The notes beneath the pieces were generated by a model. The model searched no databases. It saw only the letters and a list, made by a program, of their open reading frames with translations, and was not told the origin of the DNA. The translations under genes and the position numbers were made by a program. Positions 8,435 to 15,939 of a stretch of DNA of 53,019 nucleotides are shown piece after piece. Source of the stretch: Runella sp. (GTDB lineage Bacteria; Bacteroidota; Bacteroidia; Cytophagales; Spirosomataceae); contig JALQYJ010000112.1 of the NCBI GenBank assembly GCA_023254175.1, positions 1-53,019 of the forward strand. Direction: 5' to 3'. Within the stretch, counting starts at the first letter, position 1, and every line of letters starts with the position of its first letter.

Positions 8435-9733
8435 TTATATTTTAAATCCAACTCCTGCTTTTAGATAACTTGTACCATGACGCCCCACTTCCCCCGTCAA
8501 AAATATACGATGGCCTAAAAAATAGCGGGTGCCAATGAAGGGGTCGCCTGAGAGCGAAACCTCATTGAGAGCGTAACAATCGCAACTAGCACGTACCCAA
8601 CGAAACGATATCATCATGCCTATATAAGTATCCCATTTAGGACTCAGCCCAAAATGAAGTGTAGGGCCGCCACCAAGTGTCCAATATTTGTAGCGGAAAA
8701 GCTGGGCATATTGTCGAGTAGTACTCTCTGCAAGTATTTTATTTTCTTCCCACCAATGCGAACTAGCATAACCTCTGAACCCTGCTAGCCGCCATATATG
8801 GCGTTCGTAATAAACTCCTACTGGAGGAAGTACGCTCGTAATGAGGTCGGGGCGTTTGCCACGGTTGCTCACGGGTTGATAATCAACCCAGAAAAAATTC
8901 GATTTGGAACTAAATACTTCACTGTTGATCGATAATTTAATATTCGTACTCTTTTTGACTTTGGGTTGTTTAATAGACTCTGTTTCAGTGGCTAGTTTTT
9001 CTGGGAGTACAGTTGCCGCAGGCGTATTTGCAAAAACTACGGGAGGTACATACTTTTCTGAATAAAGTATTTCCAAATTTTCGATAGCCAGCACCTTTAA
9101 CTCAACCCGTCGATTGAGAGCTTCTTGATCTTTCCCTCCAAAAATAGGTTCTGCTTCTCCTTTTCCCGTCGCATTAATTTGTACCCCCACTAAGCCTTGA
9201 GCCACCAAAAAATCTTTCAAATTTTGGGCACGTTTTTCGGAAAGTTCTAGGTTATTTATTGCTTTACCAGATGAATCGGTATGAACAACTAATTCCAAAT
9301 CTGTAACTTTCTGTTTTTTAAAGAGGTTAGCAATCTTCTTTAACTCCTGTTGTGCCGTAGAAGTGAGCAGATAACGACCTGTATAAAAATTTACCCCCTT
9401 CAAAATTGTTTGTGAACGTAATAATATACTAACTTGGTTTTCTTCCAATGCTTTAAGATAATCTGTATCACTTATTAATTGCTTTTGTCCTTCTTGAGAT
9501 TTGGGAATAACAACAATACGCTGCCCATCCGCTTTACTAACTTCTCGAACTTGCTCAGTAGGTATAGAATCGGCTCTACTTAACACCTTATAAAATATAA
9601 TTTGGGAGTCATAAGACTCCACTTTGGCCTCAATTTCTGCACCCAAAATAGTAATGATTTTATCTTGCGCGTGTAACACTGTAGGAGCTAGCGCAATCAA
9701 CATAGCTGCCCACACTATCTGCTTTATTTTCAT
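8435..9733 (-). CDS. OmpA-family protein with a C-terminal beta-barrel (reversed domain order)
   Basis: The ATG at 9733 gives 432 residues with a signal peptide ending VLHAQ. The longer frame would start at a GTG at 9787; an ATG at 9745 is also possible. Residues 24-75 are the short beta module seen in three neighbours. Residues about 103-217 are an OmpA-type domain (VVHTDSSG at 149-156, then LNRRVELKVL). A Thr/Pro/Lys linker leads to a strand-rich region from about 255 ending GVGFKI, typical of a barrel closing strand. Usual OmpA proteins have the barrel first. It is the promoter-proximal gene of the envelope run. Confidence 0.7.
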   Translation of the reverse strand: MKIKQIVWAAMLIALAPTVLHAQDKIITILGAEIEAKVESYDSQIIFYKVLSRADSIPTEQVREVSKADGQRIVVIPKSQEGQKQLISDTDYLKALEENQVSILLRSQTILKGVNFYTGRYLLTSTAQQELKKIANLFKKQKVTDLELVVHTDSSGKAINNLELSEKRAQNLKDFLVAQGLVGVQINATGKGEAEPIFGGKDQEALNRRVELKVLAIENLEILYSEKYVPPVVFANTPAATVLPEKLATETESIKQPKVKKSTNIKLSINSEVFSSKSNFFWVDYQPVSNRGKRPDLITSVLPPVGVYYERHIWRLAGFRGYASSHWWEENKILAESTTRQYAQLFRYKYWTLGGGPTLHFGLSPKWDTYIGMMISFRWVRASCDCYALNEVSLSGDPFIGTRYFLGHRIFLTGEVGRHGTSYLKAGVGFKI

Positions 9734-9810
9734 ATATCTTGACATTTTAGAACAAATTTGTGTTAGTCTGATGCTTATTAATTTCACTTCCGTAAGCGTT
9801 GATTTATTAA

Positions 9811-9936
9811 TAGGACTTATGCATTAAATCTGTAACTTTTCATAAAAAACGCATGAAAGCTACGTTTGAATTATATGATCAATTTTTGCTGAGTAGTCAA
9901 ATAAACTACACTTGCCCATATTTATTTGCAGAGTGA
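9811..9936 (+). mobile_element. Insertion-sequence remnant (start of an IS4/IS701-like transposase)
   Basis: A short frame from the ATG at 9853 to a TGA at 9934 encodes 27 residues, MKATFELYDQF then LLSSQINYTC. This resembles, from memory, the start of IS4/IS701-type transposases. Just upstream, TAGGACTTATGCA at 9811 looks like an IS end. Nothing further of a transposase follows, so only the left end seems to survive. The assignment rests on a short match and needs a database search. Confidence 0.4.
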
Positions 9937-10269
9937 GTTAGGATGGAGAAAATGTTTTACTTACTCCCTTTAAAGTTCAGAAATCAATTTGACACTTCTG
10001 GCAGTGACTTTACAAAATCGGGTTTTTACTTTGTGAAATGGTCAAACTTTTTTACGAAAGAAATTTCCAACCTATTAAAAAGTGGTTTTGGGAGGTGAGC
10101 AAGTGCTCTGGGTTTTTCTTTCTGAAAAGGTCGTTTACGAACTGCTTCGTGACAAAACGCAGCATCGTAAACACGATTCCCAACGGCCGACGTAATACAT
10201 CCAATACTCCGCAAACCCATCGCCCACCAACGCCATACCGTTATCGAAATCGTGTGACATGATTTGTTT
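9937..10269. other. Non-coding stretch, no supported gene
   Basis: I see no convincing gene here. A minus-strand frame from the ATG at 10260 reads MSHDFDNGMALVGDGFAEY and goes on to WMYYVGRWE before losing coherent composition. This may be the end of a degraded gene connected with the broken frame at 10270-10575. Longer frames across this stretch have unlikely composition. Confidence 0.3.
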
Positions 10270-10575
10270 TTACAAGGCTACCACCTTGGGCTCGGTGGAA
10301 CCTCCGAAAATGTAGCTTTTACCCGCCTCGAAGGCATCTTTCATGGAGCAAAATAGACATTTAAACGCTCCGATTTCGACACCTTGGTATTGTCGCTCCA
10401 GATGCACGTAGCTTCACTGATGTCGTCTATACGCATATTATACTGAGCCAATAGCGTCTCTCTCTCTTTTGGTATCGGAAAATACCGAAATGGGGCCAAA
10501 AAGTTAATCACGTAGCTCGCCACCCATTCGTCGGGGCACTCGGGGCGATAGAATACGATTACCCTGCATCAGCCA
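10270..10575 (-). pseudogene. Frameshifted remnant of an unidentified gene
   Basis: On the minus strand a protein-like frame (VIVFYRPECPDEWVASYVIN, then PKERETLLAQYN and SERLNVYF) runs to a stop at 10341. It continues sensibly in another frame (SMKDAFEAGKSYIFGG, then EPKVVAL) to a stop at 10270. One lost base near 10343 would explain this. At the other end a TGA interrupts the first frame near 10567, where another frame offers MIQLADAG. The residue composition looks genuine but I do not recognise the family. With the IS remnant next to it, this marks a decayed zone. Confidence 0.4.
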
Positions 10576-10687
10576 ATTGAATCATTGTTCTTGACTATGC
10601 TTACATTTATTAAACCCGAGTCGCTCAAAATACCGCTCAAATCAAACTTTTTAGGATATTATATTCTTCTTTACAAAGTTTTTCTGC

Positions 10688-11113
10688 CTACTGATTCCCA
10701 TACTTCACAGCAGTCCCTGCCAAGACAAACCCCTGATAGTCTTTTCCTGTATAGTACTGGTATTTCACATTTACGATGGCATGAGCGCCCATACCCACGG
10801 CTTGAATAATCAGTTGATTGAGCAAAGCCTTTTTTTGCTCTTCGTCATTACCACGATATAGCATTCGCCCTTCTTTGGTTTGTTGGTTGCTCAACGGTAC
10901 TTCCTTTTCGACCTTCACGGGACCAATAGGTATGTACACCCGCGTTGTAGGCTGATTTTCGTAAAACACATCAATCGGATACGTTGCATCCGCCAATTTA
11001 ATCGGAATTCCCATACCGCCGTCGGGGGTTGTTACAGGTCGAGCACACGAAAATGCCCCCAGCAAAATGACTACCAAATACGTAAAAGAAAAAAGTGGTC
11101 GAAAAAATCTCAT
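10688..11113 (-). CDS. Small lipoprotein, possibly YbjQ-like fold
   Basis: The 141-residue product has a lipoprotein signal with Cys23 (LLGAFSC). The mature part has the sequence IIQAVGMGAHAIVNVKYQY followed by a YTGKD turn and a closing strand LAGTAVKYG. That pattern (a helix, then GA.A.V.V.., then a late TAV strand) recalls YbjQ/UPF0145-type and other small envelope lipoprotein folds, but the resemblance is weak. Its start codon overlaps the stop of the acetoacetate-decarboxylase-like gene by 4 bases, so the two are translationally coupled. Confidence 0.6.
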   Translation of the reverse strand: MRFFRPLFSFTYLVVILLGAFSCARPVTTPDGGMGIPIKLADATYPIDVFYENQPTTRVYIPIGPVKVEKEVPLSNQQTKEGRMLYRGNDEEQKKALLNQLIIQAVGMGAHAIVNVKYQYYTGKDYQGFVLAGTAVKYGNQ

Positions 11114-11823
11114 AGTTCAATTTTTCTAAAGTTTGCAACAGGAAATGTCATAGTAAAGTTTTTTACAACCAACACTCCCCACGGTTTGAAAGGAGCAATG
11201 TCAGGAAACATGTCGGCATTTACCTTGATGTCGGTCAGTTTCCCAAAATAAGCCTTGCCTTTCGCGCTCGGCTGCGTCACTACCCACTCGTCGCGGAGTT
11301 GCTGTGTAATACGCAATGGCAGAAAGGCCGTTGTTAAAGGAAACGAAAAATTCCCTCGGCGTATTGTCGCTTCAAAGAAGGGTTCATCTCCCTGTTTTGC
11401 CACCAGCTTGTCGGTACGCTCGTCAAGCGCTTGAAAGTCAAAATCACATAATTCCTTGGGAATGCCCCAATTTTCGATACCGTTCCAGACACTATTTGTG
11501 TCAGAAACGTAAATTTTTGAAATCGAAAACGAGTTTTTTTCTAACATCTCAAATACACCTGGAATAAAGAGCAATTCGCGGTACGGACCAACCGGTGTAG
11601 TATGGTAATCGACTAACATCATACTTGCCAGCATCCCCTTATAACTAACACTCTGATAATCAAGCAAAAAACAGTTTTCTCTGACAAATTGTTCGGGTAA
11701 ACGATACAAGAAAATATAGCCATTTCCTGTCAGTGACCAAGGGGCAGGAGCTATTAGAGAAGGCGGCGGTAAGTCTTCGGTAGAAAGCATATTTTTGAAT
11801 AAAAAAGGGGAACTAACCCCCAT
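11110..11823 (-). CDS. Acetoacetate-decarboxylase-like protein
   Basis: This 237-residue soluble protein resembles the acetoacetate decarboxylase (ADC) superfamily. It has MLVDYHTTPVGPYRELLFIP in the first half, then NWGIPKELCDFDF, the characteristic gene-family signature around G-I-P-K. The lysine of IPKE is a feature of the superfamily, but I cannot confirm that the catalytic Schiff-base lysine of true ADC is present. Many relatives are not decarboxylases. ATG starts exist at 11823 and 11790; the longer was kept. It is coupled by a 4-base overlap to the lipoprotein gene downstream. No pathway is implied by the neighbours. Confidence 0.65.
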   Translation of the reverse strand: MGVSSPFLFKNMLSTEDLPPPSLIAPAPWSLTGNGYIFLYRLPEQFVRENCFLLDYQSVSYKGMLASMMLVDYHTTPVGPYRELLFIPGVFEMLEKNSFSISKIYVSDTNSVWNGIENWGIPKELCDFDFQALDERTDKLVAKQGDEPFFEATIRRGNFSFPLTTAFLPLRITQQLRDEWVVTQPSAKGKAYFGKLTDIKVNADMFPDIAPFKPWGVLVVKNFTMTFPVANFRKIEL

Positions 11824-11853
11824 TTTGTAATATTTTCAAGAAAGATATAGACG

Positions 11854-11887
11854 AAACAAGTAACATAAAAAATATAGGCACTTGTTT
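11854..11887. repeat. 8-bp inverted repeat in a divergent intergenic region
   Basis: AAACAAGT (11854-11861) and ACTTGTTT (11880-11887) form a perfect inverted repeat with an 18-base spacer. It sits between two divergently transcribed genes and could be an operator or a chance match in AT-rich DNA. Confidence 0.3.
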
Positions 11888-11940
11888 AACAAAAAAAATG
11901 ATACGAAATTTGTCACCGCTTTTCTAAGCAAATTATTTTT

Positions 11941-12309
11941 ATGAAACAACGAAAACTTTACACACGTTTTTTTTCTGCGGCGCTGGCCTTGTTGTTGCTT
12001 TTTACGGCAACGGCAGGAAAAGCATTGTCGCACCGTAAAGTTAGTCCCAAAAAGCCCATTGCCGAACAAACGTCAAAAAAACCAACCAACAACGACCAAC
12101 GTCCAGCCATTCAGGCAATGTCACTGGAGGCGGTAGTGGCCCCCGCTATTTCGTTTGATTTTGAGCAAACGTTCTACCTTCTTCCTAGTATTTATTGCAT
12201 CGAACTCCCATCGGTAAGCCTTCTTCCGAAGCGTTTCGATATTTTTTACTACTTTTTTTCCTTCTTCCGAAACGTATTCGGCCACTTTATTGCTAGCAAC
12301 GCCCCCTAG
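11941..12309 (+). CDS. Small secreted protein of unknown function upstream of secDF
   Basis: The 122-residue product has a signal peptide (basic MKQRKLYTR, then a Leu-rich core LALLLLFTATAGKALS). A Lys/Pro/Gln-rich mature segment follows. The C-terminal half is aromatic and hydrophobic (IFYYFFSFFRNVF). I do not recognise a family. It is on the same strand as secDF, 174 bases upstream. The signal peptide is the main reason to accept it; the plus-strand start at 11941 follows an AT-rich leader. Confidence 0.55.
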   Translation: MKQRKLYTRFFSAALALLLLFTATAGKALSHRKVSPKKPIAEQTSKKPTNNDQRPAIQAMSLEAVVAPAISFDFEQTFYLLPSIYCIELPSVSLLPKRFDIFYYFFSFFRNVFGHFIASNAP

Positions 12310-12413
12310 GCGGTGCGTTACTACAGCTTTGTGCCTATTGCTTTTTATCCACTGAGATGAAAGTTGGGGCAAAAATCCATCCTATTGTTTTCAATTTTCC
12401 AATTTATACAAAT

Positions 12414-12437
12414 TTTCGAAAGCATCAGCTTTCGAAA
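12414..12437. promoter_or_regulatory. Perfect 10-bp inverted repeat in the secDF leader
   Basis: TTTCGAAAGC (12414-12423), loop ATCA, GCTTTCGAAA (12428-12437) lies 46 bases before the secDF start codon. No T-run follows it on the plus strand, so it is not a standard terminator. It could be an mRNA hairpin in the secDF leader or a protein-binding palindrome. Confidence 0.45.
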
Positions 12438-12483
12438 GACGCTAATTCAATTAGTATAAACCAATTTTATCAATCATAAACTA

Positions 12484-15400
12484 ATGCAAAACAGACTTGG
12501 TATTTGGATTTTGACAGTGGTAGTAGCTCTTTTGAGCATTTACTACTTGTCATTTACGTTTGTAGCACGCAGCATCCGCAGCGATGCCGAAGCGTTTGCT
12601 ACTGGTAAAAACGGTGTTGTTGACACTAAGAAAAAAGAACGTTATTTAGATTCTCTTCGTCGTGAGCCTGTTTACTTAGGTTCTACGTACCAAGAAGTTA
12701 CTCAACGGGAACTTGGTTTGGGTCTTGACCTTCAAGGAGGTATGCACGTGGTGTTAGAAGTAGCTCCAACCGACATCGTAAAAGGCCTTGCAGGTGGAAA
12801 TGCTCGCAATAGCCAAGTAAACGAAGCGTTGAAAAAGGCAGTTGAAGCTCAGAAATCTAGCCAATCAAATTTTGTTGATTTGTTTATAACTGAGTTTAAG
12901 CGTTTGGCGCCTAATACTCCATTATCACAAATTTTCTCAAACAGCACCAACCGTGGCAAAATCAACAACACATCTTCAGACAGAGAAATAACTGCATTCT
13001 TGAAAACAGAAGTAGAAGGTGCAACTAGCCGTGCGTTCCAAATTATCCAACAACGGGTGGACAAATTTGGGGTTGCTAACCCGAACATCCAGCGTTTGCC
13101 AGGCACAGGTCGTATTTTGATTGAGTTGCCAGGTGTTGATAACCCTGAGCGGGTGCGTCGCCTTTTGACGGGTTCTGCGAAGTTGGAGTTCTGTGAAGTG
13201 TACACACTCAACGAAGTGTCTCCTGCCCTCAACTCACTTGGAGCTTACTTGACTCAATTAGAGTTAGAAAAGAAAATTGCGAGCAAAGGTTCTGCCGCAG
13301 CTGATACAAGCAAAAAGTCAGACCTTGCATCACAATTGGCGCAAGGAGCAAAAGCAGATACTACCAAAACCGATACTACCGCTAACCAAACTGGTTTGGC
13401 AAGTTTGTTTGTCCCTATCTCTCAAGGAGAGCTAGGGGTATATGCCAAAGATACTGCCCGTGCTAACGACATTTTGGCTCGTCCAGAAGTAAAAGCCATG
13501 TTCCCGTCAGATTTAGTCATTATGTGGAACCGTAAAGGAGTTGAGACAACTGACAAGCGTAATGAAGTTATCGGTGTCTATTTCATCAAAAAATCAGGTG
13601 GGCAAGCACCACTTGAGGGAGATGTGATTGTAGATGCAGGAAACGATTACGATGACCGTGGCCGCCCAGAAGTAACCATGCGTATGAACGCAGAAGGTGC
13701 TCGTAAATGGAGAAACCTTACCGCAGCAAACGTAGGCCGCCAAGTGGCAATTATTCTCGACGGCTTTGTTTATACAGCGCCCAACGTCCAAAACGAAATT
13801 CCTAACGGTAACTCAAGCATCACAGGAAGCTTTACTGTAGAAGAAACGAAGGACATGGCCAACGTGTTGAAAGCAGGTAAATTGCCAGCCCCAACTACGA
13901 TTGTTGAAGAAGCTATCGTGGGAGCCACTCTTGGTTCTGAGTCTATCAACGCTGGACTTATTTCTTCATTGGTTGGTTTGTTGGTTGTACTTATCTTCAT
14001 GGTCATCTACTACAATAAAGCAGGTATGATTGCTGACGTAGCCTTGTTTGTCAACCTTTTCTTCTTGATGGGTATCATGGCTTCATTGGGTGCGGTATTG
14101 ACTTTGCCAGGGATTGCGGGTATCGTATTGACCATCGGTATGGCGGTCGATGCTAACGTACTTGTTTTTGAACGTATCAAAGAAGAATTGGCGGCTGGAA
14201 AGGATATGAAACTAGCGGTTTCGGACGGTTTCAAAAACTCTCTTTCTTCGATTCTTGACTCAAACGTAACTACTTTATTGACAGGTATTATTTTGTTCTT
14301 CTTAGGTACAGGTTTGATTCTTGGTTTTGCCACTACACTCGTAATTGGTATCATAACTTCGTTGTTTGCTGCGTTGTTTGTTTCTCGCCTTATCCTTGAG
14401 TGGTGGATTGCCAAAGGTCGTAAAATCGAATTCTTTGCTAGCTGGTCACAAAACCTCTTCAAAGATGCAAACTTCGACTTCGTTTCTCGTCGTCGTATGT
14501 ATTATATTATTTCTTCTACTATTATCGGTATCGGTATTATTTCGGTCATTTTCAAAGGTTTTGGACTTGGGGTTGATTTCAAAGGTGGCCGTAGCTACGT
14601 AGTACGTTTCGACAAAGAAGTAAACACTACTGAAGTTCGTGAAGCTCTTACTGGACCTTTCCAAGCAGCTCCAGAAGTAAAGACATTCGGGGGGACTGGT
14701 ATTGGTGCTAACAAACAGGTTAAAATCACAACGAGTTTCTTGGCAGATGCCACAACTCCTGATGCCGATAAGCAAGCTGAGGCTAAGTTGTACGATGGTC
14801 TGGACAAACTTGCTGGCAACAAAGCCGCCATTCAGAGTTCACAAAAAGTAGGCCCGACCATTGCTTTTGATTTGATTATGACCTCTTTAAAATCGCTTTT
14901 ATTAGCCATTTTGGTGGTGTCTGCATATATATACATTCGATTCCGTCGAGTTGCTTTCGTTTGGGGCGCGATTGTCGCATTGTTCCACGATGTACTTATT
15001 ATTTTGGCAGTATTCTCTATATTTAACGGACTTCTTCCTTTCTCATTGGATGTTGACCAAGCGTTTGTAGGTGCTGTACTGACGATTATGGGCTATTCGA
15101 TGAACGATACGGTCGTTGTGTTTGACCGCGTTCGTGAATACCTCCGCGATAACCGTAACAAGAAAGAGAGCATTCCAATAATCATTAACAACGCCTTGAA
15201 CAGTACCCTTAGCCGTACGGCCGTAACGGGTCTTTCGACCTTATTTGTACTTATCGTATTGTTCATTTTTGGTGGCGAAGTGATTCGTGGTTTCTCGTTT
15301 GCGATGCTTCTTGGAGTTATCGTAGGAACGTATTCTTCATTGTTTGTGGCAACTCCAATTGTGGTTGACTCGCTTACGCAAGCACAAGCAAAAGAAGATA

Positions 15401-15558
15401 GCCTTCCTGCCGACGCCCAAAAAGCCGCTCCTGTTCGTCTTATCTCTGATTTCCCTGATGGCATAGGTGAGTTGGAAGCTCCACAAGAAGATGAGCAACA
15501 AGAAAAACCTAAAAAAGAGAAAAAAGCTCCGTTAATTAAGCCGTCTTTGAAAAAATAA
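12484..15558 (+). CDS. secDF: Fused protein translocase subunit SecDF
   Basis: The 1024-residue product joins SecD and SecF, the membrane pair that uses the proton gradient to finish protein export through SecYEG. The N-terminal helix is at about 6-27. SecD motif LGLDLQGG is at about 79-86. A periplasmic region with a Lys/Thr/Asp/Ala-rich insertion (about 270-305) follows, then SecD helices with GMAVDANVLVFER near 552. The SecF half begins near 670, has GVDFKGGRSYVVRF near 696 and IMGYSMNDTVVVFDR near 868. The tail is highly charged (KKEKKAP). Fusion of the two is usual in Bacteroidota. The gene ends in a strong terminator. Confidence 0.97.
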   Translation: MQNRLGIWILTVVVALLSIYYLSFTFVARSIRSDAEAFATGKNGVVDTKKKERYLDSLRREPVYLGSTYQEVTQRELGLGLDLQGGMHVVLEVAPTDIVKGLAGGNARNSQVNEALKKAVEAQKSSQSNFVDLFITEFKRLAPNTPLSQIFSNSTNRGKINNTSSDREITAFLKTEVEGATSRAFQIIQQRVDKFGVANPNIQRLPGTGRILIELPGVDNPERVRRLLTGSAKLEFCEVYTLNEVSPALNSLGAYLTQLELEKKIASKGSAAADTSKKSDLASQLAQGAKADTTKTDTTANQTGLASLFVPISQGELGVYAKDTARANDILARPEVKAMFPSDLVIMWNRKGVETTDKRNEVIGVYFIKKSGGQAPLEGDVIVDAGNDYDDRGRPEVTMRMNAEGARKWRNLTAANVGRQVAIILDGFVYTAPNVQNEIPNGNSSITGSFTVEETKDMANVLKAGKLPAPTTIVEEAIVGATLGSESINAGLISSLVGLLVVLIFMVIYYNKAGMIADVALFVNLFFLMGIMASLGAVLTLPGIAGIVLTIGMAVDANVLVFERIKEELAAGKDMKLAVSDGFKNSLSSILDSNVTTLLTGIILFFLGTGLILGFATTLVIGIITSLFAALFVSRLILEWWIAKGRKIEFFASWSQNLFKDANFDFVSRRRMYYIISSTIIGIGIISVIFKGFGLGVDFKGGRSYVVRFDKEVNTTEVREALTGPFQAAPEVKTFGGTGIGANKQVKITTSFLADATTPDADKQAEAKLYDGLDKLAGNKAAIQSSQKVGPTIAFDLIMTSLKSLLLAILVVSAYIYIRFRRVAFVWGAIVALFHDVLIILAVFSIFNGLLPFSLDVDQAFVGAVLTIMGYSMNDTVVVFDRVREYLRDNRNKKESIPIIINNALNSTLSRTAVTGLSTLFVLIVLFIFGGEVIRGFSFAMLLGVIVGTYSSLFVATPIVVDSLTQAQAKEDSLPADAQKAAPVRLISDFPDGIGELEAPQEDEQQEKPKKEKKAPLIKPSLKK

Positions 15559-15585
15559 AGACTTTTATAAGTCTTACTCATACAC

Positions 15586-15615
15586 AAAAAGGGCTAGCAA
15601 TTGCTAGCCCTTTTT
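15586..15615 (+). terminator. secDF terminator
   Basis: A perfect palindrome, AAAAAGGGCTAGCAA then TTGCTAGCCCTTTTT, starts 28 bases after the secDF stop. The T-run follows the GC-rich arm. The matching A-run on the other side makes it able to act in both directions. Confidence 0.85.
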
Positions 15616-15634
15616 GATTGTAAAAAACGCCAAC

Positions 15635-15666
15635 AAAAAAGCGAAAGATTTCTCTTTCGCTTTTTT
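15635..15666 (-). terminator. Terminator downstream of the small membrane protein gene
   Basis: GCGAAAGA (15641-15648), loop TTTC, TCTTTCGC (15653-15660) is flanked by A6 and T6. It lies 20 bases beyond the stop of the minus-strand gene at 15686 and back to back with the secDF terminator, isolating the two convergent units. Confidence 0.8.
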
Positions 15667-15685
15667 GTTATGGAGTTGTTAACCT

Positions 15686-15862
15686 TTAAATTTCTTCGTG
15701 AAGGCTATTGTAGTATCCCGCAAAAACGGCACCTTGAATAAGCGTACCAACAATTCCTGTCAATACATCACCAAAGGTAAACAACAATACGACAATCAAT
15801 AAAAAGAAGGCAATCAACACCCCTGAACCAACTTCTTGTTCCTTATGTGCTTCCATTGACAT
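15686..15862 (-). CDS. 58-residue single-pass membrane protein
   Basis: An ATG at 15862 (a second one two codons later) opens a 58-codon frame ending at 15686. The N-terminus is charged (MSMEAHKEQEVGSG). A long hydrophobic segment covers about 14-42 (VLIAFFLLIVVLLFTFG is the core), and the end YYNSLHEEI is acidic. One or two membrane passes are possible. A good terminator follows directly, and xylulokinase ends 77 bases upstream on the same strand, so they may share a transcript. Family not recognised. The codon use and clean ends make it a likely real gene. Confidence 0.6.
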   Translation of the reverse strand: MSMEAHKEQEVGSGVLIAFFLLIVVLLFTFGDVLTGIVGTLIQGAVFAGYYNSLHEEI

Positions 15863-15939
15863 CAATATTTAAGTGGTTGAAGTAAAATTTCGTCGCAATT
15901 TAGGCAAAAAAACGTTTGAACTCGTTTTGCTTTAGTGAT

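Noticed and set aside
14010-14831. Several minus-strand frames opposite secDF
   Set aside because: They lie wholly inside the well-conserved secDF gene and have the composition of reverse-strand shadows.
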